From assembly GCA_963786195.1 (NCBI GenBank), contig CAWAYH010000006.1, positions 496,001 through 560,000 on the forward strand: a DNA stretch of 64,000 nucleotides, given 5' to 3'. How positions within the stretch are numbered: position 1 is the first letter of the stretch; the number at the start of each line of letters is the position of its first letter. The DNA is from CAWAYH01 sp963786195. Lineage in GTDB: Bacteria; Acidobacteriota; Vicinamibacteria; Vicinamibacterales; 2-12-FULL-66-21. A program made the translations under genes and the position numbers. This document shows, piece by piece, positions 1 through 10,050 of the stretch. The notes under the pieces were generated by a model. That model had not been told where the DNA came from. It worked only from the letters and a program-made list of their open reading frames with translations, and did no database searches.

Positions 1-1
1 G

Positions 2-523
2 CCAGTGCAGTTCGAACCGGGCGGCCGATTCAGCGTCACAGGCATCATCCCCGGAAAGTACGAGTCTGGGACCCCAAGTCTGGCTGTGCGCTCGCCGCTG
101 GGCGGTTGGTGGCTGAAATCGATCGTCGTAAACGGCCGCGACCTCCTGGACGGCCCGCTCGAGCTGCGGCAAAGCGCTGACGACGCGCTCGTGACGTTTT
201 CCAATCGAGCAAACGAGCTCGGCGGCCGGGTGACGGACGCCGGCGGGAATCCAGTGACGGATCGCTTCGTCGTCGTCTTCGGCACCGATAAGACGGCCTG
301 GTTTTTCAACTCACGACGCGTCGCCGGGATCCGTCCGGACTCGCAGGGCCGGTACACGATCAGCAACCTCCCTCCGGGAGAGTATTTCGTCGGAGCGTTC
401 GAGGACGTCGAGCAGGGCGAGTGGTTCGATCCGGCGGTGTTGCAGCGGCTGATTGCCGACGCGGGCCGAATCACGCTCGGCGAATACGAAAAGAAGAAAC
501 AGGATATCGTCGTCGGACGATAG
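2..523 (+). CDS. Carboxypeptidase regulatory-like domain protein, C-terminal part
   Basis: The frame is open from the left edge, so the N-terminus lies outside the window. The visible 173 or so residues are beta-rich. They contain the segment GGRVTDAGGNPVTD followed by GRYTISNLPPGEYFVGAF, which is the signature of a carboxypeptidase regulatory-like (CarboxypepD_reg/SdrD B-like) immunoglobulin-fold domain. Such domains form stalks or tails in secreted and outer-membrane-associated acidobacterial proteins. The enzymatic or carrier part, if any, is not visible, so no specific function can be given. The stop lies one base before the stop of the convergent gamma-glutamyltransferase gene. Confidence 0.75.
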   Translation, partial: PVQFEPGGRFSVTGIIPGKYESGTPSLAVRSPLGGWWLKSIVVNGRDLLDGPLELRQSADDALVTFSNRANELGGRVTDAGGNPVTDRFVVVFGTDKTAWFFNSRRVAGIRPDSQGRYTISNLPPGEYFVGAFEDVEQGEWFDPAVLQRLIADAGRITLGEYEKKKQDIVVGR

Positions 524-524
524 A

Positions 525-2372
525 TCAGTACGCCATCGCGTAGCAGTCGCGCCGCGGATCGGCGCCCGCGAGTCGACTGCCGGTCCGCGGGTCGATCATC
601 ACCGCAGTCGCGCAGCCGGAAATCGACACGGGCGGCACGACCCTGACGTCGTGACCGCGCCCGCGCAGATCGCGCACGACCTCTTCAGGGATGCCACCCT
701 CGACATCCAGGCGATTGGGTTCGATCCGGTGCGGCCAGAACGATCCGAGGAAATGATGCGTCTGGATCCGTGGCCACTCGAACGCGGTGTGCAGGTTCGG
801 ATACCACTTGTCCTCGAACTCGAGGACGTTCAGCATCGCCTGCAGGATGGTCTGTTCCTGATTGTCGCCACCGGGCGTCCCGATGGCGAGAAACGGCCGG
901 CCGTCCTTGGCGACGATTCCGGGCGTCAGCGTGTAGCGGGGCCGCGAACGGGGTCGGAGCTGCGCCGCGCGCGATTTGTCGAGCCAGAACTGCTCGCCAC
1001 GAGTCGACAGACCGATCCCGGTCTTGCCGAGGATGACACCGCCCGTAATCCAGCCGCCGCTCGGCGTCGCGTCGAACACGTTGCCGTCCTTGTCGATGAC
1101 GGCCATGTGCGTCGTGTCCTTGAGGCTCGGGTCGGGACCGGACCAGTCGATCGGCGGCTGGGACGTCGCGGAGCGGCCGGCGATCCAGAAGGGCCACTCG
1201 CGGACGTCGCGGTCGAAGGGCAGCGGATCACCAGCCATCTGGACCGTCGACGCGCGCGCCATGTCGATCGTCGACGCGCGCGACTTCGCGTAGTCCTTCG
1301 AGAGCAGGCCGGTCGCCGGCACTTTCACGAACGTCGGATCCGCGTAGTAGCTGTCCCGATCCGCGTACGCCAGCTTCATCGCCTCGGTGAGGACGTGAAG
1401 GTAGTCCGCGCTGTTGTGCCCGGCTTTCTTGAGATCGTAGTTCTCGAGGATGTTGAGCGACTGCAGCAGCGCCGGACCCTGGCTGTTGAAGGCCTGTTTG
1501 TAAACCGTGTATCCCCTGTAGGTGATCGACGCCGGCTCCTCGATGCGCGCGAAGAACTCCGCGAAGTCGCTTTCGTCGAAGGGTGCGCCGTGACCTTTCA
1601 GGAACGCCACGATCTCGCGCGCGATGTCCCCCTTGTAGAAGCGGTCGCGTGCGGCCGCGACCGCTGCCGCGCGCCCGCGACGCTTCGCTCCCCTCTCCGC
1701 TTCGACCATCTTCGTCAAGGTCGCGGCGAGGTCGGGCAGGCGAATCGTATCGCCCGCCTTGTAGAACGTGCCGTCGCTCTTCAGCCACGTGCGTGCGTTG
1801 TCCGGCCACGACTCGAAGAACTTGCGCTGCCGCTCGATGGTCGCCACCGTTCGCGGGCGAAGCGGGAATCCGTCCCTCGCGTACTCGATCGCGCGCGCCG
1901 CGACGTCCTCGAAACGCAGCGTGCCCCATTTTTCGAGCACGGTCAGCGCCGCATGGATCGCACCCGGCACGACCGCAGGATCGAGGCCCTCTCCCGCAAG
2001 CGTCTTGCCGCGTTCGACGTACCAGTCGATGGTCGCGCCCTTCGGCGCCCATCCCTGTCCCACGACGGACGTCACCTTGCCTTCGCGCGTCGGATAGACG
2101 AGCACCAGACCTTCGCCGCCCAGGCTGTACAGATCCTGTTCGACGACCCCGCCGACGAGCATGGCGGCGACACCGGCGTCGAAGGCGTTGCCTCCTTTTT
2201 GAAGGATCTCGATCGCGGCCGCGGTCGTCAGCGGATGACCGGCCGACACGCCGGCCGAACGTCCCATGACCGGCGGGCGTTGCCTCGCTTCAAACGGGTG
2301 GTTGGCGGCGCTCGCAAGGGTAATCGCCGTTGCACCCGCGAGTGCCATTCGCAAGGCAGCTCTAGTCGTCAA
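525..2372 (-). CDS. ggt: Gamma-glutamyltransferase (GGT) precursor
   Basis: A 615-residue protein of usual GGT length. GGTs are N-terminal-nucleophile enzymes that cleave the gamma-glutamyl bond of glutathione and similar compounds in the periplasm. Seen: a hydrophobic signal region in the first 23 residues, the early GGNAFDAGVAA motif, EAMKLAYADRDSYY in the large subunit, and DTTHMAVIDKDGN, in which Thr420 is the expected autocleavage site and nucleophile. The glycine-rich IGTPGGDNQEQTI motif lies in the small subunit. The TTG start is chosen because AGGAG lies six bases upstream and it gives a normal signal peptide. An internal ATG eight codons later is the alternative. The upstream gene on the same strand is a small lipoprotein 32 bases away, so the two may be co-transcribed. 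Confidence 0.93.
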   Translation of the reverse strand: MTTRAALRMALAGATAITLASAANHPFEARQRPPVMGRSAGVSAGHPLTTAAAIEILQKGGNAFDAGVAAMLVGGVVEQDLYSLGGEGLVLVYPTREGKVTSVVGQGWAPKGATIDWYVERGKTLAGEGLDPAVVPGAIHAALTVLEKWGTLRFEDVAARAIEYARDGFPLRPRTVATIERQRKFFESWPDNARTWLKSDGTFYKAGDTIRLPDLAATLTKMVEAERGAKRRGRAAAVAAARDRFYKGDIAREIVAFLKGHGAPFDESDFAEFFARIEEPASITYRGYTVYKQAFNSQGPALLQSLNILENYDLKKAGHNSADYLHVLTEAMKLAYADRDSYYADPTFVKVPATGLLSKDYAKSRASTIDMARASTVQMAGDPLPFDRDVREWPFWIAGRSATSQPPIDWSGPDPSLKDTTHMAVIDKDGNVFDATPSGGWITGGVILGKTGIGLSTRGEQFWLDKSRAAQLRPRSRPRYTLTPGIVAKDGRPFLAIGTPGGDNQEQTILQAMLNVLEFEDKWYPNLHTAFEWPRIQTHHFLGSFWPHRIEPNRLDVEGGIPEEVVRDLRGRGHDVRVVPPVSISGCATAVMIDPRTGSRLAGADPRRDCYAMAY

Positions 2373-2404
2373 TCGAATCTCCTCTCAGAGGCCAGGGGCG
2401 CCGG

Positions 2405-2815
2405 TCACTGACGCGTCACCCGAATCGACCTGACGCAGTCATTGAAACTGCGGTCGCACGGTCCCGGAATGTTGCGCAGGTCGTGCGCGTCCGACGTGAT
2501 CGTGAAGCTTCGGCCTTTGAAGTCCTCATCCCGATAGAAGGTCGCGGACCATCCCTGGAACACGTGGACAGACGACACACATTCGCGCCAGCTTGGCTCC
2601 TCGCCCTCCGCACCGGTCGAACAGGGCCCCTGAGTCATGGTCAGATCCCGGACGTCGACGTTGAGCGCCTGCGACGGTCCGGTGAAGTCGGCATGGATGT
2701 AGATCACGATTCCCTGTTCGGGCGGCGTGGGTCCGAGGATGGTCCAATCCGATCCGCACCCGGCAAGCGCCAACGAAAGAGTGACGCCAGCGCAGACTCT
2801 CAGCGCGCGTGCCAT
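2405..2815 (-). CDS. Small lipoprotein with two beta/gamma-crystallin-like motifs
   Basis: A 136-residue protein beginning MARALRVC, with a signal peptide ending in the lipobox LAGC. It should be lipid-anchored after cleavage before the Cys. The mature part has two Greek-key-like halves. Each has an aromatic and Gly pattern (ADFTGPSQAL; YRDEDFKGRSFTI), then a DLR/DLT turn and a cysteine-flanked [ND]-C-V-x-S-[IV] strand (ECVSSVHV, NDCVRSIRV). This matches beta/gamma-crystallin folds. The calcium-binding N/D-N/D-x-x-S/T-S motifs are degenerate, so calcium binding is uncertain. Four cysteines could form two disulphides. An upstream in-frame ATG at 2833 is possible, but the lipobox position favours 2815. 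The role is unknown; it is probably an envelope protein. Confidence 0.7.
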   Translation of the reverse strand: MARALRVCAGVTLSLALAGCGSDWTILGPTPPEQGIVIYIHADFTGPSQALNVDVRDLTMTQGPCSTGAEGEEPSWRECVSSVHVFQGWSATFYRDEDFKGRSFTITSDAHDLRNIPGPCDRSFNDCVRSIRVTRQ

Positions 2816-3002
2816 GACGCACCTGCCTGTCATGCCGGCCCCTGGCGCTGGCGCGGAGGGAACCGGGCGGATCCGATCCTGCCCCGACGCCCGGATGCTG
2901 TCAACGGGGCGGCCGGCGCTCGGCGCTCGGGCGGTTGACAACCATCGGCTCGGCCACGACAATCGCTCGTTCGTTCCCTCATCGGAAGGAGCCTTTCGTA
3001 CG

Positions 3003-5619
3003 GTGCCCCAGGCGCCCCATGCACTGACCAGTGCCTCCGACGACCCGCCCCTAGCGCTGCATCAGATCCTTGACGACGAGTATCGCTGCCTGCATGGCGG
3101 GACCGCCGCGGACGGACCGGCGTCTTCTGACGACATTACGCCCGAGTCGGCAGTGCTTCGCCGGCATCAACAGGCCGAGCACACCGCGCTTTGTCTGTCG
3201 GGCGGCGGCGTGCGCAGCGCCAGCTTCTCGCTCGGTGTGCTGCAAGGCCTCGCGCGCGCGGGCGTGCTCGGCCGCTTCGACTATCTCTCCACCGTGTCGG
3301 GCGGCGGGTATGCCGGCGGATGGCTGTCGGCCTGGCGCGTGCGTGCGCGGGATCGCGGCGAGGCGGACCCGAGTGAGCAACTGGCCGGAACGATAGATGA
3401 CGGCGTCGAGCCACCCCGTGGTGAGCCTGTCGAACCCACGCCGCTCCTCCGGCTGCGCCGCCTCGTCCGATTCCTGGATCCTCATATCGGCGCGCTGTCG
3501 GTGGACGTCTGGACCCTGGGCACGACGATCCTCCGCAACCTCCTCGTCAACTGGCTCGTACTGATTCCGCTGCTCGCGGCGGCCGCGATGCTGCCGCGGA
3601 TGTATCTCGGTCTCCTGGGACTGCCGTCGCAGCCCGAGCTCGTGAGCCCCGCAACCCTCCTGCAGTGGTACTCGCACGGCTGGATGCTGGTCGTCCCGCT
3701 CGTCGCCGTGGCCGCGACCTATGCGGCACTCGAGCTTCCGAGCCTGGGCAACCGGTCACACGGTCAGCCGGCGTTTCTCGTGTGGTTCCTGGCGCCCGTG
3801 ATCCTGATCGACCTGCTGCTGTCCTGTACATCGGTACTGGGCGTGGCGGTTCGGCGACGAGACTTCCCTCGGCCATGCGGTGCTCGTGTCGAGTATCGGC
3901 ATGGTCGTGCCGTGGGTCGTCGGCGGGGCGCGCAGCAAGCGATGGTGGCGTCCGTGGACGTGGCTGGCGGCTGCCGCCGCCGGCGCCGCGGGACGGGCGA
4001 TCATCTGGTGGTGTCACGGCGGACTGACCCATCTCGCTCAGGACAATCCCCAGCTGTTCGTCGTCGTCGATCTCCCGATCATGCTGGCGCTCCTGTTCCT
4101 CCAGGTCTCGGTGTTCATCGGCCTCGCCAGCCGCGACATGAGCGCCGACGATCGCGAATGGTGGGCGCGCGCGGGCGCCTGGATTCTGATCGTGGCCGTC
4201 ACCTGGCTCGTGGCCACGGTCGTCATGATCTTCGGACCTATCCTGCTCGACGCGCTGATCAATTGGGTCGGCCTTTCACATAACGTCGGCCGCGCCGCCA
4301 TGGGGTTCGTCACGGTCCTGTCGGGAGGCGCCGCCAGCAGGCTCGGATCGGCCTGGACCGTCGAGCCCGGTCGATCGTCCTGGCTCCGGCGGCTGGGGTT
4401 CGTTCTGGCCGCGCCGACAATCGTCGCGCTGCTCGTCACGCTGATCTCGGATGGCAATCTGCATCTCCTGCAGTTCATCCACGACCGCCATCTGTTCGCA
4501 GAGCTCGAGCATCCGGTCGGCGCGTCGCTGCCCGAGGACCTCCTGGCGTTCGGCGGACTGTTCGTGCTGGGTGTTGCGCTCGGGCGCGTGGTGTCCGTCA
4601 ACCAGTTCTCGCTGCACGGCATGTATCGCGATCGACTGGTGCGCACGTTCATCGGCTCGTCGCGACAGAGCCAGGAGCGGCGGCCGAGCCCGTTCACCGG
4701 CTTCGATGCGCAGGACGATATGCGGATCAGCTGTCTGGCCGCGCTGGGGCGCCCGCTGCACGTGGTGAACACGACGCTGAACCTCGTCGCCGAGAACACT
4801 CTCGCGACACAAGAGCGCAAGTCCACGACATTTACGATAAGCCCGCTCCACGCCGGCTCGCGTCACGTCGGCTATCGACCCGCGGCGGCCTACGCGGGCG
4901 GCCTGACGCTCGGCGAAGCGCTGACGACGTCGGGAGCAGCGGTGAGCCCGAACATGGGTGCGGAATCGTCGCCGGCGCTGACGTTCCTCCTGGCGCTGTT
5001 CAACGCGCGGCTCGGCGTGTGGGCCGGCAATCCCGGACCCGCCGGGAAAGAGACATGGACTCGCACGGAGCCGCGTTTCGGCGTGAGGCCGATCCTCAAC
5101 GAGCTGCTGGGCCGCACGAGCGACAGAAACCCGTATGTCTATCTGTCGGACGGCGGGCACTTCGAAAACCTGGGTCTCTACGAAATGGTCCTCCGTCGCT
5201 GCCGCTACATCGTCGCGTGCGATGCGGGCTGCGATCCGCAGTACGCGTTCGCGGATCTCGCCAACGCGATTCGGAAGATACGGCTGGACTTCGGGATCGA
5301 TATCGATTTTCCGGACGGGTTACGGATCACGCCGATGTCGCCGGTGCGGGAGTTCGCCCTTCGCGACTCACACTGGGCTATCGGACGGATTCGCTATTCG
5401 GCGCTGGATCCCGCGACGCGCCGACGGCGTCATCCTGTACTTCAAGCCCGTGCTGACGGGAGACGAACCGGTCGACGTCGTGAACTACGCGCGCGCGCAC
5501 GACACGTTCCCCCATGAGTCGACGGCCAATCAGTGGTTCGACGAGGCACAGCTCGAGAGCTATCGAATGCTCGGCTTGCACACCGTCATGACTGGCGGCC
5601 GGGGACGAGAAGTTTGTGA
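3003..5619 (+). CDS. Patatin-like phospholipase with a multi-span membrane region (frame broken)
   Basis: The N-terminal part has the patatin oxyanion motif LCLSGGGVRSASFSLGVLQGL and the nucleophile elbow STVSGGGYAGG (G-x-S-x-G-like). The Asp of the Ser/Asp dyad is in YLSDGGHFENLGLYE near the C-terminus. Between them are about eight hydrophobic spans, so the hydrolase is split around an integral-membrane insert. The reading frame changes near 3840 and again near 5420. Protein similarity in the next frame continues each time, so this is one gene with indels. The C-terminal end is uncertain; the TGA at 5617-5619 is the likely stop. The GTG at 3003 is preceded by AAGGAG. A dispersed palindromic repeat at 3406-3437 is translated inside the protein. 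Expected activity is lipid acyl hydrolysis at the inner membrane. Confidence 0.75.
3406..3437. repeat. Dispersed GAGCC/GGTTCGAC-type palindromic repeat inside the patatin gene
   Basis: The bases read TCGAGCCACCCCGTGG then TGAGCCTGTCGAACCC. This belongs to the widespread repeat type with a GTGAGCCTGTCGAAC arm. It is translated in frame as roughly GVEPPRGEPVEP, a low-complexity stretch between the patatin nucleophile and the first membrane span. The repeat type is recognised from general familiarity with such sequences, not from a search. Confidence 0.55.
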
Positions 5620-5644
5620 GTGTGGCAGACCTGTGCCGGTCACC

Positions 5645-8600
5645 TCACTTGGCCAGCGCGCTCAGCAGCTCACGGGCCTCGACGAGATCGCGCGTGTCGA
5701 GCCCTTCGACGAACGTTCCGTAGACGCCGTCGAGCAGCTCCCGGGCTTCACCGGTACGCCCGGCGTCCTTCAGCAGCCGGGCCAGGCCCGTTGCGGCCCG
5801 CAGCTCGAGTGCGCGCGCGCCCTGCGGACGTGCGACGGCAATCGAGGCGCGAAAACTCTCTTCGGCTTCGTCGATGCGGGCCAGCTGACGGAGCAGCTCC
5901 CCGCGCACCCGATGGAGCTCGGCCACGTCCCACCGTTCGAGCGTTTTCTCGGCCGCGACGAACCCGTCGGCGACGGCGCGCAGCCCTTCGTCGGGCCGGC
6001 CGGCCTTCAGCAGGGCCTCGCCTAGATGCGCAAGGAAGGTGGCGCGCAGCAGACCGGCATTGATGCGGTCCATGGCCCCCAGGCTGTCCTTCAACTGCTC
6101 GACGCCCTCTTCCGCGCGGCCGAGGTGGGCGTAGGCGAGGGCCTGAAAACATCGCGCCCATTCCATTTCCTGCGCAAGGCTGTACTCGCGGCAGAGCGCG
6201 ATCGCCTCGTCACCGAGCGCCACCGCCTCGTTCAGCTCACCTCGCAGCAGGCGAATGTGCTCGGCCAGGATGATGGCGAACGCGAGCGTGATCGGCTGCT
6301 TGACCGATCGAGCGAGCGCGAGCGTCTCCCGCATCCGGTCCAGCGATCGGTCGGCCAGACCCAGATACCAGAGCGGACGGATGGAGATGGCGCGAGCGAT
6401 CATGCCGGGATCGAGCCCGAAGTTCGCCGAGTAGTAGACGTGCTGCGCCGGGTCGTGCAAGGCAACCGCCCGCTCGAAATGCTCGCTCGACTCGACGGTC
6501 TCGCCCATGAACTCGCAGACCGACGCCATCATCTGGTGCCCCGCAACCAGGAACGTCGTCGTTCCCGTCTGCTCCGCCTGCGCGAGCAGCTGCTCGGCGA
6601 GCGTGCGGAAGATGCGGAGATTGCCGCGGATGGCGTGCACGAGCGTCAAGCCCCAGAGCACGGGGAACAGCTCCGGCGGATCCCCGAGCTTGCTGCACAA
6701 CTCGCGCGCGCGCGTGTAGACCTTCTCGACCTCCGGCGCGGCCCAGCCCAGAAAGGATCGCAGCGACAGCCCGAGGATGAGCTGCAGACCGAGCTCCTGC
6801 TGCAGGCGCGCGGCGTCCTCGGGGAGCGCCTCGAGCGCCGACAATCCACGCTTTGCGAGCCCGGCGGCCTCTCGAAAGCCAAAGAGTCCCGCGGCATGCT
6901 GTGCAGCCACCAGGAACCGCGCGGCGGCCTGGGGGAAGTCGCGCGCGGACTCGTACAGCATGGCCAGCTCCGCCGCGACGCCTGGCGCGTTCGGACCGTG
7001 GTGTCGCGCGAGCGCGGCGGCGACCTTGCCGCTGAGCGACGCGCGACGGGTCGGCTGGAAGGACGCATAGAGCACGTTCTGATACAGCACGTGCACGAAG
7101 CGATAGCGCAGGGTCAGCGTCCGGTCGGGGACCTCCTGCTCGCCGATCGCACGCACGAACACATGAACCCGATCCAGTGCTTCCAGCCGTTCCTCGACGT
7201 CACCCGGATCCGCGCCAAGCGCCTCGCTCACGACGGCCGAATCGAACTCGTGCCCCTGCACGCTCGCCGCCACGAGCAGCTTCCGATCGGCGTCCGTCAA
7301 CCGTTCGATCTTGCGGGCAATCATGCTCCGCACGGACTCGGGCAGCTCCCGTTCGACCTCCGAGAGCGGCCGGGCAGACCACCCACCGGCCCCCCTCCTC
7401 GACAATGACCCGGCGATCCCTGAGGTAGCGCAGGAGATCCGCCATGAACAGCGGACTGCCTTCCGTCTTCGAGTGCACGAGCCCGGCGAAGTCCGGCGGG
7501 AAACGGTGCTCCGGGAATTCGAGCGACAGGTAACGCTCCACGTCAGCGCGCTCGAGGAACTCGAGCGCGAGTTCCCGGAAGATGCCGCGGCTTTCGAGCG
7601 TGGACTTTACCTGCAACAACGGGTGTTCCGACAGCACAACCTCGGAGCGCCGGTAGGTCCCGAGCACGAGCACACGCATGCCTTCGAAGCGGCCGGCCAG
7701 ATAGTTGAGCAGATCGATCGTGGAGACATCCGCCCAGTGCAGGTCGTCGAGGAAGATCACGAGCGGCGACACGCGTGAGATCTCCTGCAGCAGGGCGCCC
7801 ATCTCGCGCTTCATGCGCTCCTGTGACGCCGTGCGCAGGTCCGCCTGGATCCGCTCGATAGTCGACTCGGCCGGGGACAAGGTCGCGACCTGCAGGAACC
7901 AGGTGGGGGCGCAGGTCTTCATGAGCTCGCTGAACGACTCGCCGCGCGTGCGGTGCATCAGGCTGTCGAGCACCTCGAGCAGGGGCAGATAGGCCTCCGA
8001 GCCTGCCAGCCGCTCGGAACACCGGCCGCGCGCGATGACCGGCTGGTGGCGGCTGACCTCGATCTCGGCGAGAAAGTCTTCAACCAGGCTCGTCTTGCCG
8101 ATGCCGGCTTCGCCTGTGACCGCGAGCACGAGGCTCTGCCCGGCGGCGACCTTGCCGAACACCTGGCGCAATTCTGCCCGCTCGTGCGCCCGCCCGACCG
8201 TTGTGCGCCGGGCGACGACCTCCGGCGGTGAGAGATGCGGTCGGCGGCCTGCCCTGCCAGCGTCGACAGCTCGCGCTCCACCTCCGCAGCGGTCGGACGC
8301 CGCGAGACGTCCTTCGCCAGCATTCGCAGCACGAGCGCATCCAGAGCCGGAGGAGTCGAAGGATTGAGCCGCGCGGGAGGCACCGGGTGCTCGGCGATGA
8401 TCGCCGCAATCACCGAAAAGCTCGAAGGGCCGACGAACGGCCGGCGGCCCGTGACCATCTCGTAGATCAACACGCCGAACGAGAAGATGTCCGATGCGGG
8501 TCCCGTCGGCTGTGCCTGCGCCTGCTCCGGCGACATGTAAGCGGTCGTGCCGAGCAGCGTGCCCGGCGTCGTGTCCTGGTTGGTGAAGGTGGGCCCGGCC

Positions 8601-9082
8601 GGCGCGTCGGGCTGCACGACGCGCGCGAGTCCGAAATCGAGCACCTTCACATAGCCGTCGTTGCGCACCATGATGTTCTCGGGCTTGATGTCCCGGTGGA
8701 CGATGCCCGCGGTGTGCGCGGCTGAAAGCGCTTTGGCCACCTGGCGGGCGACGTCGATGGTCGCAGCCGGGCTCATGGTCTGTTCGAGAAGTTGCCGGAG
8801 CGTGGTGCCCTGCACGAGCTCCTGCACGATGAAGTGGCCCGCGGACTCCACTTCGCCGGTGTCGTGAATCGTCACGATGTTGGGATGATTCAGCGCGGAG
8901 GCGGCGCGGGCTTCTCGCAGGAAGCGATCGACCGTGTCGGCCTTCCCGAGCGCGGCGGCGGGCAGGAGCTTGATCGCCACCGCGCGGTTCAGCCGATCGT
9001 CCCAGGCGCGGTACACCTCTCCCATGCCCCCCCGCCCGAGCACGGCATCGATCCGATATGGCCCTATGTGGCGACCCAGCAC
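5645..9082 (-). CDS. Ser/Thr protein kinase fused to AAA ATPase and TPR-like region (two frame breaks)
   Basis: The N-terminal part is a PknB-type kinase: GRGGMGEVY, VAIK Lys38, HRDIKPEN with catalytic Asp131, DFG Asp149, and GTTAYMSPEQ in the activation segment. After a frame change near 8190 comes an AAA/NACHT-like ATPase with Walker A VTGEAGIGKTSL and Walker B LVIFLDDLHWAD. After another change near 7390 comes a long helical TPR-like tail of about 550 residues ending RELLSALAK. This is the architecture of large regulatory kinases of the PknK or adenylate-cyclase-associated ATPase type. The GTG at 9082 starts two bases after the stop of the adc-like gene, so translation is probably coupled. 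Substrates are unknown. The breaks are most likely indels in the sequence. Confidence 0.85.
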
Positions 9083-9084
9083 GG

Positions 9085-9882
9085 TCAGAAGTTTTCCAGC
9101 ACCTTCACTTGATCGATCCGCATGCTGCCCCGGAACATGCCGACCCCCGGCGTGTTCTTCTCGGCGTCGGTCTGCGGGTTCGTGATGAGCGGCGGCATCA
9201 GCTTGACGATGGGGAGCGTGTGATACGGGTTGAGGCCCGAGGCGCCAGTGAAGTGCAGGTTGCCGCGGCCGGACCAGAGCTTGCCGTTCTCGAGCACCCA
9301 CAGCGTCTGGATCAACTGGCACACCGATGGCTGCGCCGCGTTCTCGGGGTTCGGGATCACTCGCAGCGAGTAGAACGTGAGCGGCACCGAGCCCGCACCC
9401 TGCACCGGCTGCATCGCGTCCAGTTCGCCCGAGCAGATGCGGAGTCCCTTTGGACTTTCGAGCGTGCTCAGGTTCGTCGATCCCTCATCGTAGGTGATGT
9501 GGCCGATCTTCTTCGGGAAGCCGCCAATCTCGCGCCCGGCAGCCATCGCCTGATCGCTCGTCACATGCAGACGCACCGCAAATGCGCCGGGCGCGCCCTT
9601 GTAGCTCGCGACAATCGTTTGCGCGACCTCATTGTACGCGCCGATATTGCTGAAGCCGTACTTCGCGAAGACGACCTGCGCGATCGCGAACTGGCCCTGC
9701 GAGTCCACCGGGATCAGGTCGAACTGCTCAGGCAGCAACGCGGCAGCCTGCGCGGCCGTTGTCAGGTACGGGAACATCAGGATGCTGACGTCCTCGTAAT
9801 AGAGCGGAAACGGCGTGTACAGCGGCGCGTCGACCGGTACCGAATAGCCGAACGCGGCCTTCTTCAACAGTCCTGATGCCAT
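9085..9882 (-). CDS. Acetoacetate decarboxylase family protein
   Basis: A 265-residue protein. The family decarboxylates acetoacetate to acetone, or related beta-keto acids, through a Schiff-base lysine. The hallmark AAGREIGGFPKKIG is present with the paired lysines 124 and 125; the first is the expected Schiff base. The start at 9882 has AGGACGG nine bases upstream. The longer in-frame opening upstream has no ribosome site. The gene is followed after two bases by the kinase-AAA-TPR gene, an unusual partner. It is divergent from the catalase-like gene across a 168-base spacer with promoter-like elements. The family also contains enzymes with other substrates, so the acetone reaction itself is not assured. 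Confidence 0.85.
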   Translation of the reverse strand: MASGLLKKAAFGYSVPVDAPLYTPFPLYYEDVSILMFPYLTTAAQAAALLPEQFDLIPVDSQGQFAIAQVVFAKYGFSNIGAYNEVAQTIVASYKGAPGAFAVRLHVTSDQAMAAGREIGGFPKKIGHITYDEGSTNLSTLESPKGLRICSGELDAMQPVQGAGSVPLTFYSLRVIPNPENAAQPSVCQLIQTLWVLENGKLWSGRGNLHFTGASGLNPYHTLPIVKLMPPLITNPQTDAEKNTPGVGMFRGSMRIDQVKVLENF

Positions 9883-9928
9883 GGGTGACCGTCCTGTGCG
9901 GGGAGAGTGGGGGTTCGCAGCGTCCCTC

Positions 9929-9958
9929 AACATAGTCCTTTCAGTTGAGCTTGGTCAA
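9929..9958 (-). promoter_or_regulatory. Candidate promoter of the adc-like gene
   Basis: Read on the minus strand, TTGACC and TATGTT are separated by 18 bases, a fair match to sigma-70-type -35 and -10 boxes. They lie about 50 bases upstream of the start codon. Evidence is sequence pattern only. Confidence 0.4.
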
Positions 9959-9974
9959 TTGTGTCGTGCGACGT

Positions 9975-10003
9975 TTGACAATACTCTCGTGTCGATAGAT
10001 CAT
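9975..10003 (+). promoter_or_regulatory. Candidate promoter of the catalase-like gene
   Basis: A perfect TTGACA box at 9975-9980 lies about 70 bases before the ATG at 10051. The -10 region 15-17 bases further on is weak (TAGATC/GATCAT). It faces away from the adc-like promoter, giving a back-to-back arrangement. Confidence 0.3.
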
Positions 10004-10050
10004 CCCTGCGCTCGACCTCATCAGTCATCCGACCACTGCGAACATCTTCG

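Noticed and set aside
453..2411. Long open frame of 652 codons on the plus strand over the gamma-glutamyltransferase gene
   Set aside because: Arg-rich, without domains, antisense to a well-supported enzyme; a side effect of GC-rich codon use.
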